Positions 1-7,567 of a DNA stretch of 20,323 bases are shown piece by piece; positions within the stretch are counted from its first letter, which is position 1; each line of letters begins with the position of its first letter. The stretch is from DASSUC01 sp035649895 (GTDB lineage: Bacteria > Actinomycetota > Actinomycetes > Mycobacteriales > Micromonosporaceae), in NCBI GenBank assembly GCA_035649895.1, contig DASRIS010000062.1, positions 1-20,323 of the forward strand, read 5' to 3'. The notes under the pieces are model-generated. The model saw only the letters and a list, made by a program, of their open reading frames with translations. It ran no database searches and was not told the origin of the DNA. The position numbers and the translations under genes are program-made.

Positions 1-1766
1 CGCTCCACCTCAACCAGGTTGCCCTCGCTGCGAGCGAGGTCTGCCAGTTCCTGCAGAGCCACGATGCGCACCGGGTTGGTCCTGTCGCTTTGTTCCACTG
101 CCAGGGTGAGATGCTCCCGCGCCGAGTCCATCGCCCCAAGCTGGCGGGCCACCACGCCTAGGCGGTAGCTCACGACGGGGGCTATCGCCGAATGTCGCGG
201 TGCGGTCCCCAGCGCCCGTCGGAGCTGCTTGTCCGCCTCTTCGAAGCGACCCCGCTCGACGAGAAGCTCGCCGAGGGCAGCGTACGGCTCCGGACGGTGG
301 GGAGACAGAAAAGTCGCCCGCCGCAGCCGGTCCTCCGCGAGCTGGTCTGCTCCTCGGTCCCTTGCGAACAGCCCTGCCGCGACGAGGGCCTGAGCCCAGC
401 GGTCCCGGTCGGTCTGCGCCGCGTCATCGAGTGCAGCATTGGTCACCGCGTCGACCACCACCGCGGCGATCTCTGCGGCGTCCTGACCCTCGTCCCGGAT
501 GGCCTGGTACGACAGCAGCAGCCGCTCTCGGCCGGAAGCGTCTGTGCCGTAGACCGGCATGATGAGGCGCGGGGAGGCGGCGCTGCGTGCAGCGCTCTCG
601 AAGCGCCGGATCAAGTCGGCAGTCCAAGGCCGGCGCCCGTCAGGGTGGACCAGCAGCAGATGCTGGGCGGTGCCGACCGCTTGCGCCGGCGACCACACCT
701 GGCTTCCCGCGCCGACGTCCACGGTCCGGAGAACCCGAAGGCCGAACCGGTCCAGCGCGGCGCCGACCTCGCGGGCGCGCTCGCCGTGCCCGGACTCCTC
801 CGGGATGAAAACGTCGTACTCAAAGTGAGCTTCATGCGCCGTGCCGGACTGGGCGGCCTGGACATAGCTGTCCCGGTTGGCGACGAGCGTGTCGGCGTCG
901 CGGAGCCCGTGCGCGAGCAGCGCCGCCACCGTCTCCAGCGAGTAGGTGACGAGCTCGGGGTTGCCGGTGCGCTCGGTGACCGCTGGCACCTCCTCGCCGA
1001 AGCTCCAGACCGACAGGTACGGCACCGTGGTGCGCTCCACCAGATCGAGCGGCTCCACCCCTTTCGGCGCCCATCGCCGGTACAGCTCGGCCATCCCGTC
1101 CGCGACCTTCGCCCGCCATTCCCCGGCCCGGTCGTACTCCTCCCGCGCATCGAAGCGGGCGAGCAGGGGGAGCGCTACCAGCCCGGCGCGGTCGTAGGGC
1201 AACCGGTCGCGGGCTGCGGCCGCGCGGTGGGCGACCTCCAGCACCCCGCCGAGGCTCTGCTGGTTGGCGGTGAAGCACAGCACGAGCAGGTCCGGGAGCT
1301 GGACCGTGCAGATCCCGCCGATGTCGGTGATGCCGGTACGGCTGTCCACCAGCACGATGTCGTACTCGTCGAGGAGCTCCCGGCGTAGGCGCTCGATGTG
1401 GTTGCCGAGGTCGTTCTGGTCGTAGAGCTCGGTCCATGAGATCTGCTGAACTCGATCGATATAGGTGTCGTCCACCCGGCCGGCGGCGAGCAGGTCCAGA
1501 CGGCGAGCCCCGGGAACCTTGACCGGTACCACGGCCGGGCGCCAGTGCAGCTCGCCGCCGGCGCGGACGCCAGCGACCAGCTCGACCAGCCCGGCCTGCG
1601 GGGTGCGCGCCAGCCACGGTTTGAAGTAGCTGTGCAGTCCGGGCGCCTCCAGGTCCCAGTCGACGCAGAGCACGCGACGGCCCCAACGCGAGAGCAGCAC
1701 GGCGACGTTCGCCAGGCAGAAGGAGCGGCCAACCCCACCCTTGTACGAGTAGAACGTGACTATCAC
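1..1766 (-). CDS. KGGVGR-motif P-loop ATPase with TIR-like and TPR domains (3' end beyond window)
   Basis: The frame is open from the GTG at 1766 to the left edge (588 codons), so the C-terminus is missing. Residues 1-290 are a ParA/MinD-like (SIMIBI) ATPase: it opens MIVTFYSYKGGVGRSF, with the deviant Walker A at residues 9-15, followed by DWDLEAPG at 37-44 and a switch-like DSRTG further on. Residues about 312-430 resemble a TIR domain (FEYDVFIPEES near 314), but the usual WCxxE is replaced by WTADL (W381), so the catalytic Glu seems absent. From about residue 440 the chain is helical and TPR-like (for example PYAALGELLVERGRFEEA), up to the edge. The GTG is preceded by GAGG at good spacing, and the in-frame ATG just upstream runs straight into a stop. 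It lies 9 bp after the TIR gene and is surely cotranscribed with it. Known: KGGVGR ATPases fused to TPRs are common in actinomycetes. Inferred: a sensor/regulator of the TIR protein. The exact function is unknown. Confidence 0.85.
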   Translation of the reverse strand, partial: MIVTFYSYKGGVGRSFCLANVAVLLSRWGRRVLCVDWDLEAPGLHSYFKPWLARTPQAGLVELVAGVRAGGELHWRPAVVPVKVPGARRLDLLAAGRVDDTYIDRVQQISWTELYDQNDLGNHIERLRRELLDEYDIVLVDSRTGITDIGGICTVQLPDLLVLCFTANQQSLGGVLEVAHRAAAARDRLPYDRAGLVALPLLARFDAREEYDRAGEWRAKVADGMAELYRRWAPKGVEPLDLVERTTVPYLSVWSFGEEVPAVTERTGNPELVTYSLETVAALLAHGLRDADTLVANRDSYVQAAQSGTAHEAHFEYDVFIPEESGHGERAREVGAALDRFGLRVLRTVDVGAGSQVWSPAQAVGTAQHLLLVHPDGRRPWTADLIRRFESAARSAASPRLIMPVYGTDASGRERLLLSYQAIRDEGQDAAEIAAVVVDAVTNAALDDAAQTDRDRWAQALVAAGLFARDRGADQLAEDRLRRATFLSPHRPEPYAALGELLVERGRFEEADKQLRRALGTAPRHSAIAPVVSYRLGVVARQLGAMDSAREHLTLAVEQSDRTNPVRIVALQELADLARSEGNLVEVE

Positions 1767-1775
1767 GTCATAACC

Positions 1776-2369
1776 TCACAGCCGGGGGACTGGGCCGCGT
1801 GGTGGGTGCGGCAGTGGGTCGGGTTTGATGATCGGCCAGCTGGCGTCCCACTCCGGGGAGTGCTCCAGCCCCTTGGCGACACCTATCGCGAACTGCTCTA
1901 CCGCCTTGTAGAAGTGCCAGTAGTGCTCCGTGCGTTGGAACGTGTCGGGATGCAACGGCACGTTCCACGGCGTGAAGTCCTTGTGCAGGACGTCTTTGGC
2001 ATCCTCGGCAAAGTGGTCTCCGTCGGCGAACCGGACCGTGTGCACCAGCAGGGTCGGGTTGTCCGCGGTGCCCAACCCGAGCAGCTTCTCCCGCTCGCGC
2101 ATGCTGGTCCACTCGGCCAGGCACCAGGGCCTGCGGAAGTACGGCGGCGACAGCACCGCGACCATGACCCGGGACCGGCGCAGCGTGTACTCGATGTTCT
2201 GCGGCCAGGCCCGCCCACTGTCCTGTTCGGAGTCAATCCATATAGATGGGTCACGGGGCATCGCATTGTCCAGGCACGACCGTAGCGCCGGGTGGAAGTG
2301 GTCCTGGACCCACCGGCCAGCGTCGCTCCTGCGTGTATAGCTGAGGAAGACGTCAAACTCGTAGCCCAT
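1776..2369 (-). CDS. TIR-domain protein, putative NAD-consuming or signalling effector
   Basis: A 197-aa protein that is almost entirely one TIR domain. It begins MGYEFDVFLSYTRRSD (beta-A/box 1), continues with SIWIDSEQDSG and LRRSRVMVAVLSPPYF, and has PWCLAEW at 81-87. E86 there sits at the position of the catalytic Glu of NADase TIRs such as SARM1. A longer version starting at 2411 would add a basic 14-residue tail; the ATG at 2369 is chosen because the domain starts at once and GGAG precedes it, although the spacing (3 nt) is short. There is no signal peptide or membrane segment, so it is cytosolic. It lies 111 bp downstream of lipB and 9 bp upstream of the KGGVGR ATPase on the same strand. 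By family knowledge it could hydrolyse NAD+ or make a cyclic nucleotide signal, or act as a scaffold. The pairing suggests defence, which is inference. Confidence 0.85.
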   Translation of the reverse strand: MGYEFDVFLSYTRRSDAGRWVQDHFHPALRSCLDNAMPRDPSIWIDSEQDSGRAWPQNIEYTLRRSRVMVAVLSPPYFRRPWCLAEWTSMREREKLLGLGTADNPTLLVHTVRFADGDHFAEDAKDVLHKDFTPWNVPLHPDTFQRTEHYWHFYKAVEQFAIGVAKGLEHSPEWDASWPIIKPDPLPHPPRGPVPRL

Positions 2370-2480
2370 GGTCTCCGCACGCTCCGGGCGTTTGCTGCTG
2401 TGTCGCCTCATCCTACGGACCGTGCGATAGGCCCGGCGGCGTACGAGTTAGGAGCGGACCGAGCTCTCCCTCAAGCCGGC

Positions 2481-3119
2481 TCAGGCGATGAGTGCGGGCA
2501 GGTGGCGCTCGACCGCGGGCAGTGCCTCTGCCACGGTGACCGGGCGGCCCAGCTCGGCGGAGAGCGAGGTGACGCCGGCGTCGGTGATGCCGCAGGGCAC
2601 GATGGCGCCGAAACGGGCGAGGTCGCAGTCGCAGTTGAGGGCGAAGCCGTGCATGGTGACCCCGCTGGCGACCCGGATGCCGATCGCGGCCACCTTGCGC
2701 TCCGGGCCCCGGGCGTCGGCCGGCACCCACACCCCGCTGCGCCCCTCCACCCGGGTGGTGGCCAGCCCCAGCTCGGCGCACACGTCGATGAGCACCTGCT
2801 CGACCCGGCGGACGTACACGACCACGTCGACCGGGTCGCCCAGCTGGACGATAGGGTAGCCGACCAGCTGCCCCGGGCCGTGCCAGGTGATCTTCCCGCC
2901 GCGGTCGACGTCGACGACTGGAGTGCCGTCCACCGGGCGGTCCGCCGGCTCGGTGCGCTTGCCCGCGGTGTAGACGCTCGGGTGCTCCAGCAGCAGCACG
3001 GTGTCCGGTTGCTCGCCGGCGACCACTGCCGCGTGCAGCCGGCGCTGCTCGGCCCATGCGGTCAGATAGTCGACGGTGCCTGCCCGCACGATCTCCAGGC
3101 TCGCAACTGTGCTGGTCAC
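2481..3119 (-). CDS. lipB: Octanoyl-[acyl-carrier-protein]:protein N-octanoyltransferase (LipB)
   Basis: Transfers octanoate from acyl-ACP to the target lysine of lipoyl domains, the first step of lipoate synthesis, in the cytosol. The 212-aa length is normal. RGGKITWHGPGQ lies at 73-84, the catalytic Lys in RKVAAIG (K142) and the nucleophile Cys in IVPCGITD (C176); the HPSVYTAGKR segment at 46-55 is also typical. It starts with GTG at 3119, since the ATG two bases upstream reads into TGA. Its substrates (the SucB lipoyl domains) are encoded about 6 kb away. The partner lipA usually follows lipB directly in actinobacteria, but here the next gene on the strand is the TIR protein, so lipA is either beyond the left edge or elsewhere. 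Confidence 0.96.
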   Translation of the reverse strand: MTSTVASLEIVRAGTVDYLTAWAEQRRLHAAVVAGEQPDTVLLLEHPSVYTAGKRTEPADRPVDGTPVVDVDRGGKITWHGPGQLVGYPIVQLGDPVDVVVYVRRVEQVLIDVCAELGLATTRVEGRSGVWVPADARGPERKVAAIGIRVASGVTMHGFALNCDCDLARFGAIVPCGITDAGVTSLSAELGRPVTVAEALPAVERHLPALIA

Positions 3120-3230
3120 ATGCTCAGCCTAGGCCATGCTCCGAGAGCCGGCCCGAGCCGGCGTGAGCCCGGTCACCCACCACCTGGATGCGGGGCCTCG
3201 GCGGTCCCCGTACCCTGGCTTGGTCCTTGT

Positions 3231-3248
3231 TTGTGAAAGGTTTCACGA
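3231..3248. promoter_or_regulatory. Palindromic operator candidate, Rex-like, ahead of the MMPL gene
   Basis: TTGTGAAAGGTTTCACGA: 6-bp arms GTGAAA/TTTCAC around GG, 26 bp before the ATG at 3274. It fits the redox repressor Rex site TTGTGAAnnnnTTCACAA at all but one specified position. A TetR-type regulator, common for MmpL transporters, is the alternative. No regulator gene lies nearby. Confidence 0.4.
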
Positions 3249-3273
3249 GGGTGACCAGGGGGAGGTCGCGGGG

Positions 3274-5409
3274 ATGACGGTCGTACGGGAGCGGGAGGCC
3301 GGCGGCGAGACCGGCGCGCCGCGGCGGCGGCGGGCGTGGCGGTGGGTGCTGCCCGCTCTGGCGATCGTGCTGTGGCTGGGCCTCGGCGGCCCGCTGGCGA
3401 GCCTCACCAGCAAGACCAGCGATGTGCAGAAGAACGACAACTCCGCGTTCCTACCGGCCAACTCCGAGTCGACCAAGGTGCTCGACCTCAACGAGCGGTT
3501 CGTCGAGACCGAGGCCAGCCCGGCCATCATCGTGTACGCCCGCCCGGGCGGCCTGACCGGCGCCGACCGCGCGAAGATCGGCGCGGACCTGGCGCAGGCG
3601 TCGGCGTACCTGGGCGACAAGCTGGTCGGGCCGGCGTTCGGGCCGGTCTACTCCACCGATGGCGAGGCGGCCCAGGTGATCCTGCAGTTCGCCGGGTCGG
3701 ACGCGGAGAAGGCGTCCGACGAGGTGGCCTGGCTGCGGGGGCTGGTGTCGTCGTCGCCGGGGCTGCAGGCCCACGTCACCGGGCCGGTGGGCATCTTCGC
3801 CGACCTTATCGAGGCGTTCCAGGGCATCGACGGCATCCTGCTCCTGGTGACCGGCATCGTGGTGCTGCTGATCCTGGTCGCGGTCTACCGCAGCCCGCTG
3901 CTGCCGTTCGTCGTGCTCGGCGTCGCCGGGCTCGCGCTGGGCCTGGCCAACGGCGTGGTCTACCTGCTGGCCAAGGCCGAGGTGATCACGCTGTCCGGGC
4001 AGAGCCAGGGCATCCTCGACGTGCTCGTGCTCGGCGCCGCTACGGACTACGCGCTGCTGCTGGTCTCCCGTTACCGCGAGGAGCTGCGCCGCCATGACAG
4101 CAAGCACGACGCCATCCGGGTGGCGTGGCGGGCGGTCGTGGCGCCGATCCTGGCCAGCGCCGGCACCGTCATCCTCGGGCTGCTCTGCCTGCTCGTCAGC
4201 GACCTGTCCGCCAACCGGGGCCTGGGCCCGGTGGGCGCGATCGGCATCGGCTGCGCGCTGCTGGCCATGCTCACCCTGCTGCCCGCCGTCCTGGCGCTGC
4301 TGGGGCGGGCCGCGTTCTGGCCGTTCCGTCCGGCGTACGGGTCGGCGCCGGCCGAGGAGCGTGGCGTGTGGGCGCGCATCGCCGGTGTGGTCGGCCGCCG
4401 GCCGCGCGTCGTGTGGGCGGTCACCGCGCTGGTGCTGCTCGCCCTCGCCGGTGGCATCACCCGTCTGGAGGCGGACGGCATCCCGCAGACCGAGGCGTTC
4501 ACCACCACCAAGGACTCCAAGATCGGCCAGGACCTCATCGGCCGGCACTTCCCCGCGGGCAGCGGCAGCCCGGCCCAGGTGGTCGTACGCCAGGACAAGG
4601 TCGGTGAGGTGGTCAGCGCCGCGCAGGGCGTGCCCGGGGTCGCTGCGGTGGCGCCGTACCCGGGGATCGTGCTGCCGGGCGCGCCGCCCCCGGCGGGGCC
4701 GAAGGTCGTCGACGGCCTGGTGCGGGTCGATGTGACGCTGGCCGACGCGGCGGACTCCCCGGCCGCGTTCGAGACGGTGCGCCGGCTGCGTACCGCGGTG
4801 CACGCGGTGCCCGGTGCCGAGGCGCAGGTGGGCGGCTTCACCGCGATCAACGTCGACGTGCAGGACACCTCCCAGCGGGACCGGACGGTGATCATCCCGC
4901 TGGTGCTGGCGGTGGTCTTCGTCATCCTGGTGCTGCTGCTGCGCTCGCTGGTCGCGCCGCTGCTGCTCGTGTCGACCGTGGTGCTGTCGTTCGCGGCGAC
5001 GCTGGGCGTCTCCGGGGTGGTCTTCCGCGACGTGTTCGGCTTCGCCGGGACGGACTCCGGGTTCCCGCTGTTCGCCTTCGTCTTCCTCGTCGCGCTCGGG
5101 GTGGACTACAACATCTTCCTGATGACCCGGGTCCGGGAGGAGACCGCCCGCCGGGGGCACCGGGCCGGCACGCTCACCGGGCTGTCGGTCACCGGCGGCG
5201 TGATCACCTCCGCCGGGGTGGTGCTGGCGGCCACGTTCGCGGCGCTGGCCGTGCTGCCGCTGGTGTTCCTGGCCGAGATGGCGTTCGCGGTCGCCTTCGG
5301 GGTGCTGCTGGACACGCTCATCGTGCGGTCGCTGCTGGTGCCGGCGCTCACTGTCGACATCGGACGGTCGGTGTGGTGGCCGGGTCGGCTGCGCCGGGCC
5401 GACCCGTAG
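3274..5409 (+). CDS. MMPL/RND family transporter (MmpL-like)
   Basis: A 711-aa inner-membrane exporter of the MmpL branch of RND transporters, made of two similar halves. A basic N-tail (PRRRRAWRW) leads into TM1 (WVLPALAIVLWLGLGGPLA, about 24-43), then an extracellular loop to about 185, TM2-6 at about 188-345, a second TM and loop, and TM8-12 from about 545. The Asp-Tyr pair of the proton relay is present in both halves: GAATDYALLLVSRYREE with D258-Y259, and GVDYNIFLMTRVREE with D611-Y612. This supports proton-driven transport; mycobacterial relatives export lipids, while actinomycete ones may handle lipids or drugs. An upstream in-frame ATG at 3136 exists, but the start at 3274 has a strong RBS (GGGGGAGG, 8 nt spacing) and gives the usual N-terminus. 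It is divergent from lipB, and its stop faces that of the next gene with 17 bp between them. The substrate is unknown. Confidence 0.93.
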   Translation: MTVVREREAGGETGAPRRRRAWRWVLPALAIVLWLGLGGPLASLTSKTSDVQKNDNSAFLPANSESTKVLDLNERFVETEASPAIIVYARPGGLTGADRAKIGADLAQASAYLGDKLVGPAFGPVYSTDGEAAQVILQFAGSDAEKASDEVAWLRGLVSSSPGLQAHVTGPVGIFADLIEAFQGIDGILLLVTGIVVLLILVAVYRSPLLPFVVLGVAGLALGLANGVVYLLAKAEVITLSGQSQGILDVLVLGAATDYALLLVSRYREELRRHDSKHDAIRVAWRAVVAPILASAGTVILGLLCLLVSDLSANRGLGPVGAIGIGCALLAMLTLLPAVLALLGRAAFWPFRPAYGSAPAEERGVWARIAGVVGRRPRVVWAVTALVLLALAGGITRLEADGIPQTEAFTTTKDSKIGQDLIGRHFPAGSGSPAQVVVRQDKVGEVVSAAQGVPGVAAVAPYPGIVLPGAPPPAGPKVVDGLVRVDVTLADAADSPAAFETVRRLRTAVHAVPGAEAQVGGFTAINVDVQDTSQRDRTVIIPLVLAVVFVILVLLLRSLVAPLLLVSTVVLSFAATLGVSGVVFRDVFGFAGTDSGFPLFAFVFLVALGVDYNIFLMTRVREETARRGHRAGTLTGLSVTGGVITSAGVVLAATFAALAVLPLVFLAEMAFAVAFGVLLDTLIVRSLLVPALTVDIGRSVWWPGRLRRADP

Positions 5410-5427
5410 CTCTCTCCGTCTGGCCGC

Positions 5428-7368
5428 TCAGCTCGGTGCGACCCGCCACAGCCATACGTCGGAGACGCGCTGCGGCTCGCCGAAGAGGGCTGTGGCGGTC
5501 TGGCGCAGGGCGGCGTACTGGACTGTCCACTTTGAGCCGTGTACCTGGTCGGCGAGGACGATGACCTCGGCGCGCCAGTAGCGTAGGTCCTCCCGGGCGC
5601 GCTGGCGCTCGGCCTCGCCGACGACCGGCGCGACGCCGGTGTGGGCCGCCTGCACCAGCAGCTCCTCGGTGGGGCGGGGCACCGGGCCGATGCGCCCGCG
5701 CCCGTCCGGGCCGCCGGGCCCGAGGAAGAAGCCGGACGGGATGGCGAACTCGCCGTGCCGCGCGGCGAGCGCCGTCGACTGCCACCGCTGCCCGTCCGGC
5801 AGCAGGTCCGACGGGAGCGGGACCGGGACCACGGTACCGCCCGGGGACACGTACGAGCGCCACTGGCCGGAGGCGAAGAACTCCGGCACCGGGCCCCGCT
5901 CGACGGCGACCAGCGGGACCGGAACCAGGGGGAGGAGCGCTGCTGCGAACGCTGCGATCCACAGTGGACGGCGTGGGGCTGCTCGGATGTGGTCCAGCGT
6001 CCAGGCCAGGACGATCGCGATGACCGGGATCACGCCGAGCGCCAGCCGGGCGGGCAGCGCGGCGTTGAACACCGGCAGGGGCGCGAGCAGGGCGTACGGC
6101 AGGGGGATCTCGGTGATCTCGCCGAGCCACTTCAGCTGGGGACCGAGCGACAGCGCGGTGAACGCCAGGGCGGTCACCGCGAGCGCCCGCAGGACAGCCC
6201 GCCGCTGTGCGGGGTCCGCCGCCGGGCGGGTCCTCGCCCACAGCAGCGCGAAGCACACCGCGAAGAGCACCAGCAGGGGTACCCCGAAGAACGAGGTCTC
6301 CTCGGTCGGGTTCGGGGCCAGGCGGGTGTCGAGCCCGAGCCACCCCGCCACGGACCGCTCCGGGTAGGCGCCGTACGCGGCCAGGTCCTCGGCGTGGATG
6401 CGCTGGTCGAAGCCGATGCCGGCGTACCGCTGCGGCCCCAGGAAGTGCAGCCACAGCGGGTAGGCGAGCAGCACCAGGGCGACCAGCCCGGTGACGCCGA
6501 GACCGGCCAGGAACGTCCGCAGCGCCGCGCGGGCCTCGGCCCGCCGGCCCAGCGCCCAGACCCCGACGAACATGCCGCACCCGAGCGCGGTGAAGAACAG
6601 CGCCTCCGCGGCGATCGAGAACATCACCGCGACGAGTACGCCGAGCAGCGCGCCGTTGCGTACCGCCCGGCCCGGCTCGCGCAGCTTGACCACGCGCCAG
6701 ACGACGATCGGGACGAGCCACTGGGCGGTCCAGTTCAGGTGGGCGTTGGCGTGCGAGACGAGCCCCGGGGCGAACCCGCAGAAGAGCCCGCCGAGTGCGG
6801 CGGCCGGCGCGGACGCGCCCAGGTGCCGGGAGAGCAGCCAGTACCAGGCGTACCCGGTGGCCGCGAGGTTGAGCGTGAGGACCAGCAGGAAGGTCAGTGG
6901 CGGGCCGATCAGCCAGGTCACCGGGGCGAGCGCGAGGGCGTACACCGTGATCGAGGTGTTCACCGCGAGGTTGACCCCGTCCGGCACGTTGAGCAGGTAC
7001 GTGAACATCGGGTTCTCGCCGGTGCGCAGCGCGTGGGCGCCGTACGCGAGCAGCCACTCGAAGAGCGCCTGGTCACCGGAGTTGACCCGGATCGCCCGAC
7101 CGTTCGGGGCGAGCCAGAGGGCGCCCGTCACCCACCCCGCAAGGGCCAGGCTCGCCAGCGCCGTCACCAGGTCCGCGCGGCGGTGGCGCCGGACCGGCGC
7201 AGCGCGGGACGGCGTGGGCTGGCCCGATGCGGGTTGGCCTGATGTTGGGTGGCCTGATGTTGGGTGGCCCGGTGTGGGTTGGTCCGGTGCGGGTTGGTCC
7301 GGTGCGGGTTGGTCCGGCGTGGGCGCGGGAGGTGCCGGCCGTGCGGTGAGAGTCGCCACCCGCCGCAC
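5428..7368 (-). CDS. Large multi-pass membrane protein, GT-C glycosyltransferase-like
   Basis: A 646-aa protein. Residues 1-62 are a Pro-rich cytosolic tail made of about seven 5-residue repeats (QPAPD, QPTPG, HPTSG, QPASG) and end in a basic stretch RRHRR. TM1 is about 66-87. It is followed by a loop with NSGDQALFEW (D99, E104), as in the acidic first loop of GT-C enzymes, then about ten more hydrophobic segments to about residue 470 with a conserved-looking SHANAHLNWTAQW near 205-217. The last 160 residues are soluble and probably extracytoplasmic (SGQWRSYVSPGGTVV and on). This layout suits a polyprenyl-phosphate-sugar-dependent glycosyltransferase of the cell envelope, but no diagnostic signature is visible, so the function is inference. 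GTG 7368 is used; a GTG at 7359 would also do. A palindrome at 7446-7512 lies upstream. Confidence 0.75.
   Translation of the reverse strand: MRRVATLTARPAPPAPTPDQPAPDQPAPDQPTPGHPTSGHPTSGQPASGQPTPSRAAPVRRHRRADLVTALASLALAGWVTGALWLAPNGRAIRVNSGDQALFEWLLAYGAHALRTGENPMFTYLLNVPDGVNLAVNTSITVYALALAPVTWLIGPPLTFLLVLTLNLAATGYAWYWLLSRHLGASAPAAALGGLFCGFAPGLVSHANAHLNWTAQWLVPIVVWRVVKLREPGRAVRNGALLGVLVAVMFSIAAEALFFTALGCGMFVGVWALGRRAEARAALRTFLAGLGVTGLVALVLLAYPLWLHFLGPQRYAGIGFDQRIHAEDLAAYGAYPERSVAGWLGLDTRLAPNPTEETSFFGVPLLVLFAVCFALLWARTRPAADPAQRRAVLRALAVTALAFTALSLGPQLKWLGEITEIPLPYALLAPLPVFNAALPARLALGVIPVIAIVLAWTLDHIRAAPRRPLWIAAFAAALLPLVPVPLVAVERGPVPEFFASGQWRSYVSPGGTVVPVPLPSDLLPDGQRWQSTALAARHGEFAIPSGFFLGPGGPDGRGRIGPVPRPTEELLVQAAHTGVAPVVGEAERQRAREDLRYWRAEVIVLADQVHGSKWTVQYAALRQTATALFGEPQRVSDVWLWRVAPS
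7214..7318 (-). repeat. Coding tandem repeat, seven 15-bp units
   Basis: Seven adjoining 15-bp units (plus-strand examples GCGGGTTGGTCCGGT, GTTGGGTGGCCTGAT) encode the QPxPx/HPTSG pentapeptides at residues 17-52 of the membrane protein. Units near 7289-7318 are almost identical and those near 7214-7273 more diverged. Since 15 is a multiple of 3, copy-number change keeps the frame. Confidence 0.9.
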
Positions 7369-7445
7369 GCTAGCAGCGCGGATGGCGGCCGGCAGCGTGG
7401 GGGAGCGGTGGGCCGGGGCGGGTGGTTGACGCCGCGGGGTGAGGG

Positions 7446-7512
7446 CATGATCATTGGACGCCTACCGAGAAAAACGCCCGGGAATATTGTCGGTATGCGT
7501 CCAACGATCATG
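7446..7512. repeat. Long imperfect inverted repeat (23-bp arms)
   Basis: CATGATCATTGGACGC followed by CTACCGA (7446-7468) pairs with TCGGTAT and GCGTCCAACGATCATG (7490-7512): 21 of 23 positions match, with a 21-nt loop that is A-rich then C/G-rich. It lies in the 199-bp gap between the 3' end of the epimerase gene and the 5' end of the membrane-protein gene (both minus). It may be a terminator or attenuator, or one copy of a dispersed palindromic element. It is markedly less GC-rich than its surroundings. Confidence 0.85.
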
Positions 7513-7567
7513 AGCACGTGCCACGGTGCGGCTAGCGCGGGCGGTGCCGTTGGTGCGGGTGGCGTGG

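Noticed and set aside
192..1388. Long plus-strand open frame opposite the ATPase gene
   Set aside because: It is a high-GC antisense shadow: Arg/Pro/Gly-rich with no motifs, while the minus frame encodes clear KGGVGR and TPR sequence.
1..2369. Assigning the left pair to the FxSxx-COOH (FxsC/FxsT) RiPP-like system
   Set aside because: The KGGVGR-TPR layout recalls FxsT, but no short FxSxx peptide or radical SAM gene is visible and the TIR protein is short, unlike FxsC. The left flank would have to be seen.
2370..2480. Terminator or promoter between lipB and the TIR gene
   Set aside because: No convincing stem-loop or promoter hexamers are seen; the gap may be part of one transcript.
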